Shown: positions 1-8,052, counted from the first letter of the stretch. The stretch: DNA of 36,400 bases from Candidatus Eiseniibacteriota bacterium (GCA_005893365.1 VBPB01000021.1:1-36400), one strand, 5' to 3'. The notes: generated by a model from the letters alone, not told the origin. Numbers and translations are program-made.

Positions 1-395
1 AGGAGGACTTCAAAGTCGCGACCAGCACCCGGCCGCTGCGCGCGGGCGGCCGCGAGTACCCGCGCGGCTCGTTCGTCGCGCGAATCGAGCGCAATCCCGA
101 GAGCCTCCACGCGCGCATCGCCGAGTTGGCGCGCACCTCGGGCGTGGCGGTGCAGGCGGTCAACTCGGCCTACACCGAGTCGGGCGACACCGGCGTGGGC
201 TCGGAGGCGGTCGTGAGCCTCAAGCGCCCGCGGGTCGCGGTGCTCGCCGACGGTCCGGTCTCGCCGACCAGCTACGGCTGGCTGTGGTTCCTGCTCGAGC
301 GCCGCGTGGGCCTGCGCTTCACCGCGCTGCGGGTGGACGCCCTCGGCGGCGCCGACCTCGCGCGCTACAACCTGGTCGTCATCCCGGATGGTAAC
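1..395 (+). CDS. M14 zinc carboxypeptidase paralogue, C-terminal piece (partial, 3' truncated)
   Basis: Reading frame 3 is open from the window edge and runs through a beta-rich linker into a segment that looks like the start of a class-I glutamine-amidotransferase-like fold (RVAVLADG, then LVVIPDG). Many secreted M14 peptidases of Gemmatimonadota, Acidobacteriota and Eisenbacteria carry such a domain after the peptidase. The first residues, EDFKVATSTRPL, match EDFKVAASAPAL near the end of the minus-strand M14 gene that follows, so this is a paralogue. Around 388-396 the sequence folds back: what follows is the reverse complement of the neighbouring gene's 3' part. The open frame then runs on to a stop at 483-485 with no plausible homology. 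The amidotransferase-like domain is therefore cut short. The peptidase domain, if present, lies left of the window. Confidence 0.72.
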
Positions 396-2380
396 GCCGG
401 GGCGCTGGCCGCGACCTTGAAGTCCTCCTGGAGCAGCCGGAGTGCCAACCGTGCCGCGCCCTCGACGTCGCAGCGCCACACGTAGGCGGTGCGCGCGCGC
501 CCGCCCTCGATCCGGCCGTGGAGGTCGAGCACCGTGACCCCGCCCGGATCGCGCAGCTCGAGCACGGCCGGCTCGCTCACCCGCGCGGGGAGCGGAACCG
601 CGACCGCCGCCGAATCGGCGAGCCGATCCTCGCCCGCATCGGGCCGCGGCGCGGGAAGTGCCCCGAGCGCCACGCCCGCCGGGACCTCGCGCAGCGCGTA
701 GGCCCGGACCCCATAGGTCATGGGGAGCGACCAGACGGTCACGTCGTAGAAGTCGTAGGGCTCCTTGGTCGCCCGCTTCCCGCGCGCGAGATTGCGCTCG
801 TACTTCTCGAGCTGGAGCCGTGCGAAGCCGGTGTCCATCGGGGCGTCGCGCTCGAGCAGCGTGCGCGCGAGCCGGCCCGCCGGCTGCGCGAGATTCACGA
901 CGAAGGCGCCGTGCGGGAACTCGCGCGCGGCGAAGGCCGCCTCGGGGCCGCCCGCCATGGCCTCGCGCGGCGTGAAGCGCTCGGGAGCGGCGGCGGCCTT
1001 GCCGCGCGGCTTGGGCGCGGGGGTCGCCGGCAGATCGGCCCACAGCGCGCGCGCGGTGGCGCGGAAGCTCTTCGGCACCCAGCGCACCTCGATCCCGGTC
1101 GCGATCAGGTTCTCGGCCAGCTCCGCCGCGCGCAGCGGGTCGCCGCCCGGATCGAGCGCGTAGGCGCGCGTCTCCCCGCGGCCGCCCTCGGCGATCGCCG
1201 CCAGCGCGAAGCGCCGGAAGTCGCGCAGGCGCTCGGCTCGGTGCGCGGCCGCCGCGGCGCAGGTCGCGAGCGAGGCGGTGAAGTGGCGCTGAATCCCATC
1301 GAGCAGGGTGACGACCGTCTCGTCGTCGCGGCGGATCGCGAGGTTCCCGCCGCCGTCGGTCTCGTAGGTCATCCCGACCGCGCCTTGGAGCGACGGCCAG
1401 GAGTCCCAGTAGCCCGGGTAGTAGAGGTCGAACACGTCGCGCACGTAGTAGTTCCAGCCGTAGCGGTCGAACGCCGCGGCGTTGGCGCGTCCGAAGATGT
1501 CGGTCCACTTGGCCACCTCCCCCGCCGAGAGCGCCGGGTTGATGGGGGTGGCCGGCGGCGCGAAGAAGTACGAGGCGGTCTGGCCGTGATGGTCCACGAA
1601 CACCTGCGGGCTCCACCGCCGGAACTCGCGCGCCATCTGGCGCGACTCGGCCTGGCTCATCGCCAGGGCGTCGCGGTTCAGGTCCACCTGATAATGATTG
1701 GTGCGGCCGCCGATGCCCCACGGCTGCTGGCGCTGCTGCTCGATGGCCCAGGGGTCGGGATCGCCGCTGCCGAGCGCGTTGATCCAGGTGACGAAGCGCT
1801 CGTGCCCGTCCGGGTTGTGCGCCAGGTTCATCACCACGACGCAGCGGTCGAGGATCCCTTTCGTGGTCGAGTCCTCCCCGGCCGCGAGCTGGTAGGCGAC
1901 CTGCATCATCGCCTCGAACGATGCGGACTCGTCGCCGTGGATGCTGTAGTTGAGCCACACCGTGACCGGGATGCTGTGGATGATGGCTTCGGCCTCGGCC
2001 GGGTTCGCCAGCCGGCGCGGGTCGGCGAGCTTGGCGGTCGCCTCGCGGATGGCGTCCAGGCGCTTCAGGTTCTCGGGCGACGAGACCACCAGCACCGCGC
2101 GCTCGCGGAACTCGTAGGAGCGCCCGAACGGCTCGCGCATCATCCGGTCCGGGGCGGCGTGCACCAGGGCGTCGATGTAGCGCTCCATGTTGCCGTACGA
2201 GGTGTGGAACGTGCCGGGCTCGTAGCCGAGCACGTCGGACGGCTTGGGCACGCCCTCGCGATAGGGCCCGCGGTCGTAGAAGTCGAAGCGCGCGGGCGCG
2301 GCGAGGGCGGCGGACGTGGCGAGCGCGCCCTCCATGAGCGCGGCGAGGCAACAGGCGGTGGCGAGCAGGGCACGGCGCAC
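365..2380 (-). CDS. Secreted M14 family zinc carboxypeptidase, 3' end lost at fold-back junction
   Basis: A secreted metallopeptidase that should remove C-terminal residues from peptides outside the cytoplasm. I place the start at GTG 2380, because a GGAGG Shine-Dalgarno lies about 7 nt upstream and a signal peptide follows at once (cleavage near residue 28, after ALAAPA). The M14 signature is complete: H148-G-D-E151 is the HxxE zinc pair, H264/H265 in a DHHGQ motif supplies the third ligand, and E340 in TYETDGG is the general base. After about residue 400 comes a beta-sandwich-like region. Homology stops after EDFKVAASAPAL, and the last seven codons are antisense to the facing paralogue. The expected amidotransferase-like C-terminal domain is missing, so the protein is about 670 aa where relatives seem to be 850-950 aa. 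Part of the 5' coding region is duplicated at 3333-3700. The catalytic domain could still be active. Confidence 0.85.
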   Translation of the reverse strand: MRRALLATACCLAALMEGALATSAALAAPARFDFYDRGPYREGVPKPSDVLGYEPGTFHTSYGNMERYIDALVHAAPDRMMREPFGRSYEFRERAVLVVSSPENLKRLDAIREATAKLADPRRLANPAEAEAIIHSIPVTVWLNYSIHGDESASFEAMMQVAYQLAAGEDSTTKGILDRCVVVMNLAHNPDGHERFVTWINALGSGDPDPWAIEQQRQQPWGIGGRTNHYQVDLNRDALAMSQAESRQMAREFRRWSPQVFVDHHGQTASYFFAPPATPINPALSAGEVAKWTDIFGRANAAAFDRYGWNYYVRDVFDLYYPGYWDSWPSLQGAVGMTYETDGGGNLAIRRDDETVVTLLDGIQRHFTASLATCAAAAAHRAERLRDFRRFALAAIAEGGRGETRAYALDPGGDPLRAAELAENLIATGIEVRWVPKSFRATARALWADLPATPAPKPRGKAAAAPERFTPREAMAGGPEAAFAAREFPHGAFVVNLAQPAGRLARTLLERDAPMDTGFARLQLEKYERNLARGKRATKEPYDFYDVTVWSLPMTYGVRAYALREVPAGVALGALPAPRPDAGEDRLADSAAVAVPLPARVSEPAVLELRDPGGVTVLDLHGRIEGGRARTAYVWRCDVEGAARLALRLLQEDFKVAASAPALPSGMTTRL
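1979..2320 (-). repeat. Duplicated 5' segment of M14 gene (copy 1, intact)
   Basis: This stretch of the M14 coding region is nearly identical to 3333-3660. Copy 2 differs by an 18-nt in-frame deletion (residues SDVLGY), a 2-nt GC insertion that breaks the frame, and scattered substitutions. Identity starts exactly at 1979 and 3333 (both GATGATGG), which marks the break in copy 2. Confidence 0.85.
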
Positions 2381-2421
2381 GGGCGTCCTCCGGTGGGACA
2401 GTCCTCGCGAGATCGCCGGGC

Positions 2422-2427
2422 AGTCTA
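2422..2427 (-). promoter_or_regulatory. Candidate -10 element of the M14 gene
   Basis: TAGACT inside the longer string ATCGGCTAGACT, read on the minus strand, about 41 nt before the GTG start at 2380. The same string occurs before two other minus-strand genes in the window (3744-3749 and 7881-7886). I see no convincing -35 hexamer at 16-18 nt. Confidence 0.5.
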
Positions 2428-2568
2428 GCCGATGCCGCGGCCTGGCTCCATCGGGACCGGCGGGTGAGAAGTCGAGCCACCCCATCCCCCGGCCAGGCCC
2501 CGCCCCTCGGCGGGCGCCCCCCGTGGCGGGCCGGACCGGTCGTTGACCCGTATGCATCAATATGGCAT

Positions 2569-2584
2569 CCTCATGCACATGAGG
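2569..2584. promoter_or_regulatory. Palindrome over vapB start, candidate VapBC operator
   Basis: A perfect 7-2-7 inverted repeat (CCTCATG-CA-CATGAGG) spans the vapB start codon at 2579, in a locally A+T-rich patch with a TTGACC at 2543-2548. VapB antitoxins usually bind palindromes at their own promoter and repress it, so this is a reasonable operator. Binding is inferred, not shown. Confidence 0.45.
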
Positions 2585-2779
2585 ACGACGCTGAACATCG
2601 ATGAGCCCCTGCTGCGGCAGGCGGCGAGGCTGACCGGCGTTTCGGAGAAGACGTCGCTCGTGCGCATGGGCCTCGAGGCGCTCATCGCCCGGGAGAGCGC
2701 CCGGCGCCTGGCGCGGCTGGGAGGCACCGAGAAGAAGCTGACCCGGATCCGGAGACGCCGCCCGGGCCGGGCGGCATGA
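2579..2779 (+). CDS. vapB: VapB-type antitoxin
   Basis: Antitoxin of a type II toxin-antitoxin pair; it binds and neutralises the VapC ribonuclease below and probably represses the shared promoter. The 66-aa product begins MRTTLNIDEPLLRQAARLTG, the typical opening of the VapB antitoxin family PF09957. That family has an N-terminal ribbon-helix-helix-like DNA-binding part and a basic C-terminal tail for the toxin (residues 40-66 are rich in Arg). I chose ATG 2579 because the family starts with MRTT; ATG 2573 would add only two residues. The stop codon overlaps the vapC start by 4 nt (ATGA), so translation is coupled. There is no clear Shine-Dalgarno, which fits a leaderless or weakly translated antitoxin. 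Confidence 0.88.
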   Translation: MRTTLNIDEPLLRQAARLTGVSEKTSLVRMGLEALIARESARRLARLGGTEKKLTRIRRRRPGRAA

Positions 2780-3132
2780 TCCTCGTCGACACCTCGGTCT
2801 GGGTCGATCACCTGCGCTTCGGGAACGCCGCGCTGGTCTCACTGCTCGAGAGTGAGCAGGTGCTCACCCACCCGTTCGTCATCGGCGAGCTGGCGTGCGG
2901 CCAACTCAGGAACCGCCGCGAGGTCCTGCGCCTCCTCGGCACCCTCCCTTCGGCGGCCGTCGCCAGCCACGAAGAGGTCCTGGCGTTCCTAGAGGGCCGT
3001 CGGTTGTTCGGCCGTGGGGTCGGCTGGGTGGATGCCCACCTGCTGGCGTCGGCCGTCGTCTCGCACGCCCGATTGCTGGCGCTCGACCGGCGACTCTCCC
3101 AACTGGCCCGCGAGCTGCGGGTCACGGCCTAG
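2776..3132 (+). CDS. vapC: VapC-type PIN-domain ribonuclease toxin
   Basis: A 118-aa PIN-domain endoribonuclease, the toxin partner of the VapB overlapping it by 4 nt. PIN toxins cut tRNA or rRNA with Mg2+ or Mn2+ held by acidic residues. All four expected acids are visible: D5 in LVDTSVW, E38 in GELACG, D86 in GWVDAHLLAS and D104 in LALDRRL. Length and motif spacing are normal, so the toxin is probably functional. The antitoxin is intact and directly upstream. The pair lies between M14 peptidase fragments in the most rearranged part of the window, which fits a TA module acquired by transfer. Its RNA target cannot be predicted from sequence. Confidence 0.93.
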   Translation: MILVDTSVWVDHLRFGNAALVSLLESEQVLTHPFVIGELACGQLRNRREVLRLLGTLPSAAVASHEEVLAFLEGRRLFGRGVGWVDAHLLASAVVSHARLLALDRRLSQLARELRVTA

Positions 3133-3227
3133 TTTCAGTCGCTACCTCGCGTCGCGCCTGCGCCCGCGTCAACGCAGGGGACGGCACCACGGCCGTGCTC
3201 CTGTCCTCGTGCTCATGCGCCCTCCTC

Positions 3228-3332
3228 CATCGGCGGACCATCGCGTCGCCGGCCGCAGGCGGCGGAATTGACCATCCATGTTTCGCGACTGGCGGAGCGG
3301 AGCCTGGCCCATTGGCGGGCGGCCAAGGCGAT
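3228..3332. repeat. 105-bp direct repeat, copy 1
   Basis: Matches 7908-8012 at about 102 of 105 positions, at a constant offset of 4,680 bp. It ends exactly where the M14 remnant begins (3332|3333). In the right-hand copy one frame reads as a protein-like tail (ELAIHVSRLAERSLAHWRAA, closing at a stop at 8050), so the repeat may be a remnant of an unknown gene. I do not recognise it as a named element. Confidence 0.85.
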
Positions 3333-3700
3333 GATGATGGCCTCGGCCTCGGCCGGGTTCGCCAGCCGGCGCGGGTCGGCGAGCTTGGCGGTCGCCTCGC
3401 GGATGGCGTCCAGGCGCTTCAGGTTCTCGGGCGACGAGACCACCAGCACCGCGCGCGCTCGCGGAACTCGTACGAGCGCCCGAACGGCTCGCGCATCATC
3501 CGGTCCGGGGCGGCGTGCACGAGGGCGTCGATGTAGCGCTCCATGTTGCCGTACGAGGTGTGGAACGTCCCGGGCTCGGGCTTGGGCCCGCCGGCGCGGT
3601 AGGGCCCGCGGTCGTAGAAATCGAAGCGGGCGGGCGACGCGGACGAGGGCGGGGCGAGCGCGAGCGCGCACGCGACGAGACAGCGATGGACGGGGCGCAC
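3333..3700 (-). pseudogene. N-terminal remnant of a third M14 carboxypeptidase
   Basis: It starts at GTG 3700 behind a GGAGGT Shine-Dalgarno and a TAGACT -10, so it once was an independent gene with its own signals. A signal peptide and the mature start PARFDFYDRGPY follow, as in the gene at 365-2380. Relative to that copy it lacks six residues in frame (SDVLGY). Near 3453 a GC dinucleotide is added to a GCGC run, which shifts the frame and gives an early stop. Homology resumes in the shifted frame (VLVVSSPENLKRLD) and ends abruptly at 3333, after EAEAII, before any zinc ligand. Only about 120 of 850 or more residues remain, so no peptidase activity is possible. Confidence 0.88.
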
Positions 3701-3743
3701 GAGCGACCTCCGACGGTGAGGACGGACTGGACGCGTGCCCCGG

Positions 3744-3749
3744 AGTCTA
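3744..3749 (-). promoter_or_regulatory. Candidate -10 element of the M14 remnant
   Basis: TAGACT within TTCGGCTAGACT on the minus strand, 43 nt before the GTG at 3700. It lies only 10 nt past the stop codon of the upstream kelch gene, so the remnant may also receive read-through. Confidence 0.45.
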
Positions 3750-3759
3750 GCCGAATCCG

Positions 3760-6700
3760 TCAGCGAATGCGCACCACCCGCCGGACCGTCGTGAACTCGC
3801 CCGCCCGCACGAGGCAGAAGTACACGCCGGGCCCGGCCGCGTGGCCCGCGGCGTCGTCGCCGATCCATTCCACCGGATGCCGGCCGGCGGGCAACTCGCC
3901 CGCGACGAGCGTGCGCACCAGCCGGCCGCGGAGGTCGAAGATCCGCAGGTCCACGCGCGTGCGAAACGGCAGCGCGAGCTGAAGCCGCGTGACGGTGGAG
4001 GATGGATTCGGTCCGGCGGGCTCGAGTGCCAATCGCGTCGGGGCCGGCTCCGGCTCGGTGCCGACGATGGTGGGATCGAAGTACGCCTCGAGCGCCTTGT
4101 TCCCGTTCATCGTGAGGGCCAGAGGATTGTTCTCGGTCCGCACGTCTCCCAGCCAGTGCTCGAAGTGGAAGCCCGACGCGGGAACCGGCGTCAGCGTCAC
4201 GACCGTGCCCGAAGGGAAGCAATCGCCCGCCGGCTGTCGATCGAGCGCGCCGCGCGCGGGGTCGACGGCCGCTACGTCCAGCCAGTAGCCCCCGGCCAGC
4301 GACAGCGCTTCGGTGTCAGCATGCTGCAGGCCTTGGACGACGACCAGTCGGTCGTTCTGGACGTCGTACGCCGCTCCGAAGCTCGATCGGGTTCCCGGCA
4401 TCGTTCCATCGGCGCTGAGTCGCGTCCAGAACGGACCCTGTCGGAACGAAAGGGTGTACACGTCCTCCAGCGGCATCGGGCCCTGGTATCCGGAGGTGCT
4501 CGGATCTATCGGGGCGCCCGAATACAGGACCATGCGGTCGCGCAGCGGATCATAGATGGCTCCCCCCTGCCCCCGGGGTTCGGGGAGCGTTCCGCTGGCG
4601 CTGATCGGCGTCCAGGCCGGCGTGCCCGTGAGCGAGAGTGCCCACAGGTCGTTCAACGCGGGGACCCAGGGGCTGAAGCCCCCGAAGACGACGAGGCGCC
4701 TGCGCGCCCGGTCGTAGATCGCCTGGTGCCCACAGCGCTGGGGAGGCGGGGTGCCGCTGGGCGTCAGGTGGGACCAGCTCGGCGTCCCGGAGAGCGAGAG
4801 CGCCCAGACGTCGTTGAGGAAGTTGTCGGACGCGGACCAGGCGCTGCGTCCACCGAATGCGATGAGGCGGTCGCCGTTCGGGTCGTAGGTCAACGATCCC
4901 AGGAAATGGGGTCCCGGGACTCCGCCTGCCGGCTGGACCTGCGACCAGGTGGGAGCCCCCGCCAGAGACAGTGTCCACACATCCTCCGAGACGCTCAGGT
5001 CCGGCTTGGCGCCCCCATAGAGGATCACGCGGTCTCGACTCGAGTCCATGACCGCCCGGACGAAGTAGTGGAACCCGGGGTTGGGTCCCTGGGCCGGCAC
5101 CTGGGTCCATTCATCGGCGCCCTGCGGTAGGGCCCACACCTGGAACTCGCCAGTGCCCAGGTTCGTCGTGCCCAGCGCGAGCACCCGTTGCCTCGCCGCG
5201 TCGTAGACGGCGGCCACGTCGTAATCGAGCGGGACCACCCCGGTTTGGTCGAGGACCCGCCTCCAGCCGTCACACTGTGGAGGCGGTTGCACGAGGTGCG
5301 CCAACTCGGTCTTGGGGCCGTCCACGGTGAGCTGAAGGGGGTTCGCGTTGCCCGACGCCGAGCCGCTCCAGGAGTCGAGATGGAACCCCTGGTTGCCGAC
5401 GGCCGTGAACGTGGCCGTGGCGCCGGCGGAGGCGCATCCGTACGGTGGATCCACGGCCGCGTATCCCGCCACGTCTGGAGTGGCGCTCGCGTTGAGCGGG
5501 TACAGGTTCGTGGGGAACGACTCGGCGACCACGCTGTTGGCGCCGTACCCGGTCGTCGGGTTGGTGCCCGCGATCAGGATCACGCGGTCGTTCTGCAGGT
5601 CGAAGAGCGCCCGGGCGCCGAACGGGCCGGTCGTCCCATCCGTGGTCCCCACGATGGACCAGACCGGTGTGCCCGCCAGGGGAAGCGCATAAGTATCGTA
5701 CCCGAACTCGATCAGGCGGTTGCGCGCGCCGTCGAAGACCGCCGACGGCGAGGGTCCCGAGGCCCCATAGGGGTCGGTCAGGAGCAGCGTCCACGCCCCG
5801 CCGCCCGCGAACGAGAGCGACCACAGTTCGGTCCCCGAACCGCCTGAACTCACGACCAGCATACGATCTCGCGGGCGGTCGAAGATCGCCGCGGGATCGG
5901 CGAGGTACGGCGCATCGCCCGAGGGACTCAACTGGGTCCACGAACCTCCTCCAGAAAGGGACAACACCCAGAGGTCGGACTCCTGGCCAGCGTCATCGTT
6001 GCCCCCGAACAGGACCATGCGACTGCGGGTCGGATCGTAGATGGCGATGGAGTGGTCGCGCGGCGATGGCGCCGCCCCCGAGGGGTTAAGGTCGGTCCAG
6101 GCGGAGGTGCCGGTCAGACTGAGCGCCGAGACGTCATTGCGACGCACGCCGTTCTCGTCGGTCCCGCCGAACACCAAGAGGCGGGAGCGCGCGGAGTCCA
6201 CCACGGCCGCCGAACCCGTGCGGGCCGGCGCCGACCCGGTCGGCGTCAGCCGCGTCCATCCGGGGGCGCCGTTGGTCTGGAACACCCAGGCATCGTCGAG
6301 CGCCCACCCCGAAGCGGTGCCGCCATAGAGGATGGCGCGATGACGCGCTCCATCGTAGATGGCGACATGATCGGTTCGCTGTTGTGGGGGCTGACCCGGG
6401 TCGACCAGCGTGGTCCACACCGGCCCTCCGGAGAGGTTGACGGCCCAGGTCTCGTCACTGCTCGCGCCCCAGCCTCCGACGTTCAGCAGGCGACCGCGAA
6501 CCGGATCGTAGGCGACGGCATTGCCATCCACGCCCGGAGGCGCGCCGCCGGAGGGACTGAGCTTGGTCCACTTGGGTCCACTTGCCAGCGACAGGGCCCA
6601 TAGCTCGTTCTCCTCGAAGTAGTTCGTCCCGTCGTACCCCACCCCGCCGAAGACCAGCATCCGATTGTTCGCCGGGTCGAACAACGCGGCGTGGGCCGTT

Positions 6701-7695
6701 CGCGCGATGGGCGCGGTGCCGGAAGGGGCGAGCGCGGTCCAGGCGGGCGCTCCGCTCAACGCCAGCGCCCAGATCTCGCCGGTCGGCGTGCCGTCGGAGC
6801 CGAGGGATCCCCCGTACACCACCATCCGGTTGCGCGGCGCGTCGAAGATCGCCGTGTGCGAGACGCGCGGACCCGGCGGGGTCCCCGAGGGCGCGATCGC
6901 GGTCCACGCCGGGGCGCCGGCGAGGTCGAGCGCCCAGATGTCGCCGAGAAAGGTCCCGGCGTCGTAGCCGGCGAAGACCACCATGCGACCGCGGGGGGCG
7001 TCGAAGATGGCGGTATGGCCGAAGCGCGCCGGTGGCGGCGATCCGGACGGGGCGAGCGCCGTCCAGATCCCGGTCGCCAGGTCCAGGGCGAACACGTCGT
7101 TTGTCCCATAGCCGTCAGAGGTGCCGCCGAACACGACCATGCGATCGCGCGGAGCATCGTAGATCGCCGAGGCCGAGTATCGTGGCGTGGGAGCCGTGCC
7201 GCTGGTGGTCAGCCGCTGCCAGTGCAACGCCCCGCCGAGCGCCGCCGTCCAGACGTCGGCACTCACATCGCCGCTTGGGAGATACCCGCCGAAGAGGACG
7301 AGGCGGTCCCGGACCGGATCGTAGATCAGCGACTGCAGCTCGATGCCGAATGGCGCCGAGTCAGGCTCGAGCATCGACCACGACCCGCACGTCGAGTACG
7401 AGGGGTACTGCTCGGCCACGGCCGCCGATCCCGCGCGCGGGCGTGAAGAGGTGCGGGCACGCGCGTCTCTTACGGCGTTGCGCGGGCGAAGCCGATCGTG
7501 GGGGGAAGCGGGCCGGATCACGCCATGCTGCATTTGGAATCGCTCGACCGCGGGGAGGCGGGGCCCGCGCTGGGGCGCGGTCGCGCGGGCCGCGGATGGA
7601 GCGCCGAGAACGAGGATGAAGGCCAGCGCGCCGATCGCGCGCCTCCGGGCCGGCATGACGGTGGGTGGGCGGTGGAGCCCGTCGCACGCGCGCAT
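3760..7695 (-). CDS. Large secreted kelch-propeller protein with two InlB-like repeats and a sorting domain
   Basis: A 1,311-aa exported protein, probably surface-attached or released; ligand unknown. ATG 7695 follows GGAGGTG by 6 nt, and a signal peptide follows (hydrophobic GALAFILVLGAPSAARA). From about residue 95 to 735 there are some 11-12 repeats of about 55 aa with the pattern PxxRxxHxAIYDxxRxRMVVFGG, then D-W/L-W-ALxLxG, then W. This is the kelch/galactose-oxidase beta-propeller signature. At about 743-806 sits a divergent InlB B-repeat-like domain (GFHLDSWSG). A second block of about 6 kelch repeats covers 815-1135, and a second InlB-like domain covers 1137-1208 (GFHFEHWLGD). Residues 1220-1311 form a FlgD-Ig/type-A-like C-terminal sorting domain (GPNPSS, then FDLRGRLVRTL, then GVYFCLVRAG). 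It stands alone, with its own long leader. Confidence 0.87.
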   Translation of the reverse strand: MRACDGLHRPPTVMPARRRAIGALAFILVLGAPSAARATAPQRGPRLPAVERFQMQHGVIRPASPHDRLRPRNAVRDARARTSSRPRAGSAAVAEQYPSYSTCGSWSMLEPDSAPFGIELQSLIYDPVRDRLVLFGGYLPSGDVSADVWTAALGGALHWQRLTTSGTAPTPRYSASAIYDAPRDRMVVFGGTSDGYGTNDVFALDLATGIWTALAPSGSPPPARFGHTAIFDAPRGRMVVFAGYDAGTFLGDIWALDLAGAPAWTAIAPSGTPPGPRVSHTAIFDAPRNRMVVYGGSLGSDGTPTGEIWALALSGAPAWTALAPSGTAPIARTAHAALFDPANNRMLVFGGVGYDGTNYFEENELWALSLASGPKWTKLSPSGGAPPGVDGNAVAYDPVRGRLLNVGGWGASSDETWAVNLSGGPVWTTLVDPGQPPQQRTDHVAIYDGARHRAILYGGTASGWALDDAWVFQTNGAPGWTRLTPTGSAPARTGSAAVVDSARSRLLVFGGTDENGVRRNDVSALSLTGTSAWTDLNPSGAAPSPRDHSIAIYDPTRSRMVLFGGNDDAGQESDLWVLSLSGGGSWTQLSPSGDAPYLADPAAIFDRPRDRMLVVSSGGSGTELWSLSFAGGGAWTLLLTDPYGASGPSPSAVFDGARNRLIEFGYDTYALPLAGTPVWSIVGTTDGTTGPFGARALFDLQNDRVILIAGTNPTTGYGANSVVAESFPTNLYPLNASATPDVAGYAAVDPPYGCASAGATATFTAVGNQGFHLDSWSGSASGNANPLQLTVDGPKTELAHLVQPPPQCDGWRRVLDQTGVVPLDYDVAAVYDAARQRVLALGTTNLGTGEFQVWALPQGADEWTQVPAQGPNPGFHYFVRAVMDSSRDRVILYGGAKPDLSVSEDVWTLSLAGAPTWSQVQPAGGVPGPHFLGSLTYDPNGDRLIAFGGRSAWSASDNFLNDVWALSLSGTPSWSHLTPSGTPPPQRCGHQAIYDRARRRLVVFGGFSPWVPALNDLWALSLTGTPAWTPISASGTLPEPRGQGGAIYDPLRDRMVLYSGAPIDPSTSGYQGPMPLEDVYTLSFRQGPFWTRLSADGTMPGTRSSFGAAYDVQNDRLVVVQGLQHADTEALSLAGGYWLDVAAVDPARGALDRQPAGDCFPSGTVVTLTPVPASGFHFEHWLGDVRTENNPLALTMNGNKALEAYFDPTIVGTEPEPAPTRLALEPAGPNPSSTVTRLQLALPFRTRVDLRIFDLRGRLVRTLVAGELPAGRHPVEWIGDDAAGHAAGPGVYFCLVRAGEFTTVRRVVRIR

Positions 7696-7880
7696 GGCAT
7701 TCACCTCCACAACACGGACGCCGCTCGGAGCGAAGGAGTAGCTCGCGGCTGCCGCGCACGGTACCTAGGAAGCCGACAACGCGAAATTGTACCCCCATCC
7801 GTCGCCCGCTCCAAGGGCGATCCACGGCGCACGGGCAAGTCTCCGGGGACATCGTTAGGCGCGGGACGAACGCGCGCGGC

Positions 7881-7886
7881 AGTCTA
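7881..7886 (-). promoter_or_regulatory. Candidate -10 element of the kelch gene
   Basis: TAGACT within ATCGGCTAGACT on the minus strand, giving a leader of about 180 nt before ATG 7695. Identical in context to the element before the M14 gene at 2422-2427. Confidence 0.45.
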
Positions 7887-7907
7887 GCCGATGGGCGGCT
7901 CGTCCGC

Positions 7908-8012
7908 CATCGGCCGGCCATCGCGTCGCCGGCCGCAGGCGGCGGAATTGGCCATCCATGTTTCGCGACTGGCGGAGCGGAGCCTGGCCCATTGGCGGGC
8001 GGCCAAGGCGAT
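7908..8012. repeat. 105-bp direct repeat, copy 2
   Basis: Second copy of the sequence at 3228-3332. Here it runs on into TGGGAATTCATTGTCG rather than into M14 sequence. One frame continues through the repeat to a stop at 8050 (ending NSLSPDDKQE), so this copy may be the ancestral context. Confidence 0.85.
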
Positions 8013-8022
8013 TGGGAATTCA

Positions 8023-8052
8023 TTGTCGCCCGATGACAAGCAAGAGTAGAAT
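8023..8052 (+). promoter_or_regulatory. Candidate sigma-70-like promoter of the fibronectin-like gene
   Basis: TTGTCG at 8023-8028, an 18-nt spacer and TAGAAT at 8047-8052, in the most A+T-rich patch nearby. The expected transcript start is about 50 nt before ATG 8111. This is the best two-box match in the window. Confidence 0.5.

Noticed and set aside
518..2428. 636-codon plus-strand open frame opposite the M14 gene
   Set aside because: Arg-, Gly- and His-rich with no motif; it is the antisense shadow of the M14 gene in G+C-rich DNA, where stops are rare.
3228..3332. Integron attC site after the vapBC pair
   Set aside because: Length and position fit, but I find no RYYYAAC/GTTRRRY boxes and only weak palindromy; no integrase is seen.
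7696..7880. Riboswitch or attenuator in the long kelch leader
   Set aside because: 185 nt is long enough, but no known aptamer pattern or paired terminator/anti-terminator is visible.
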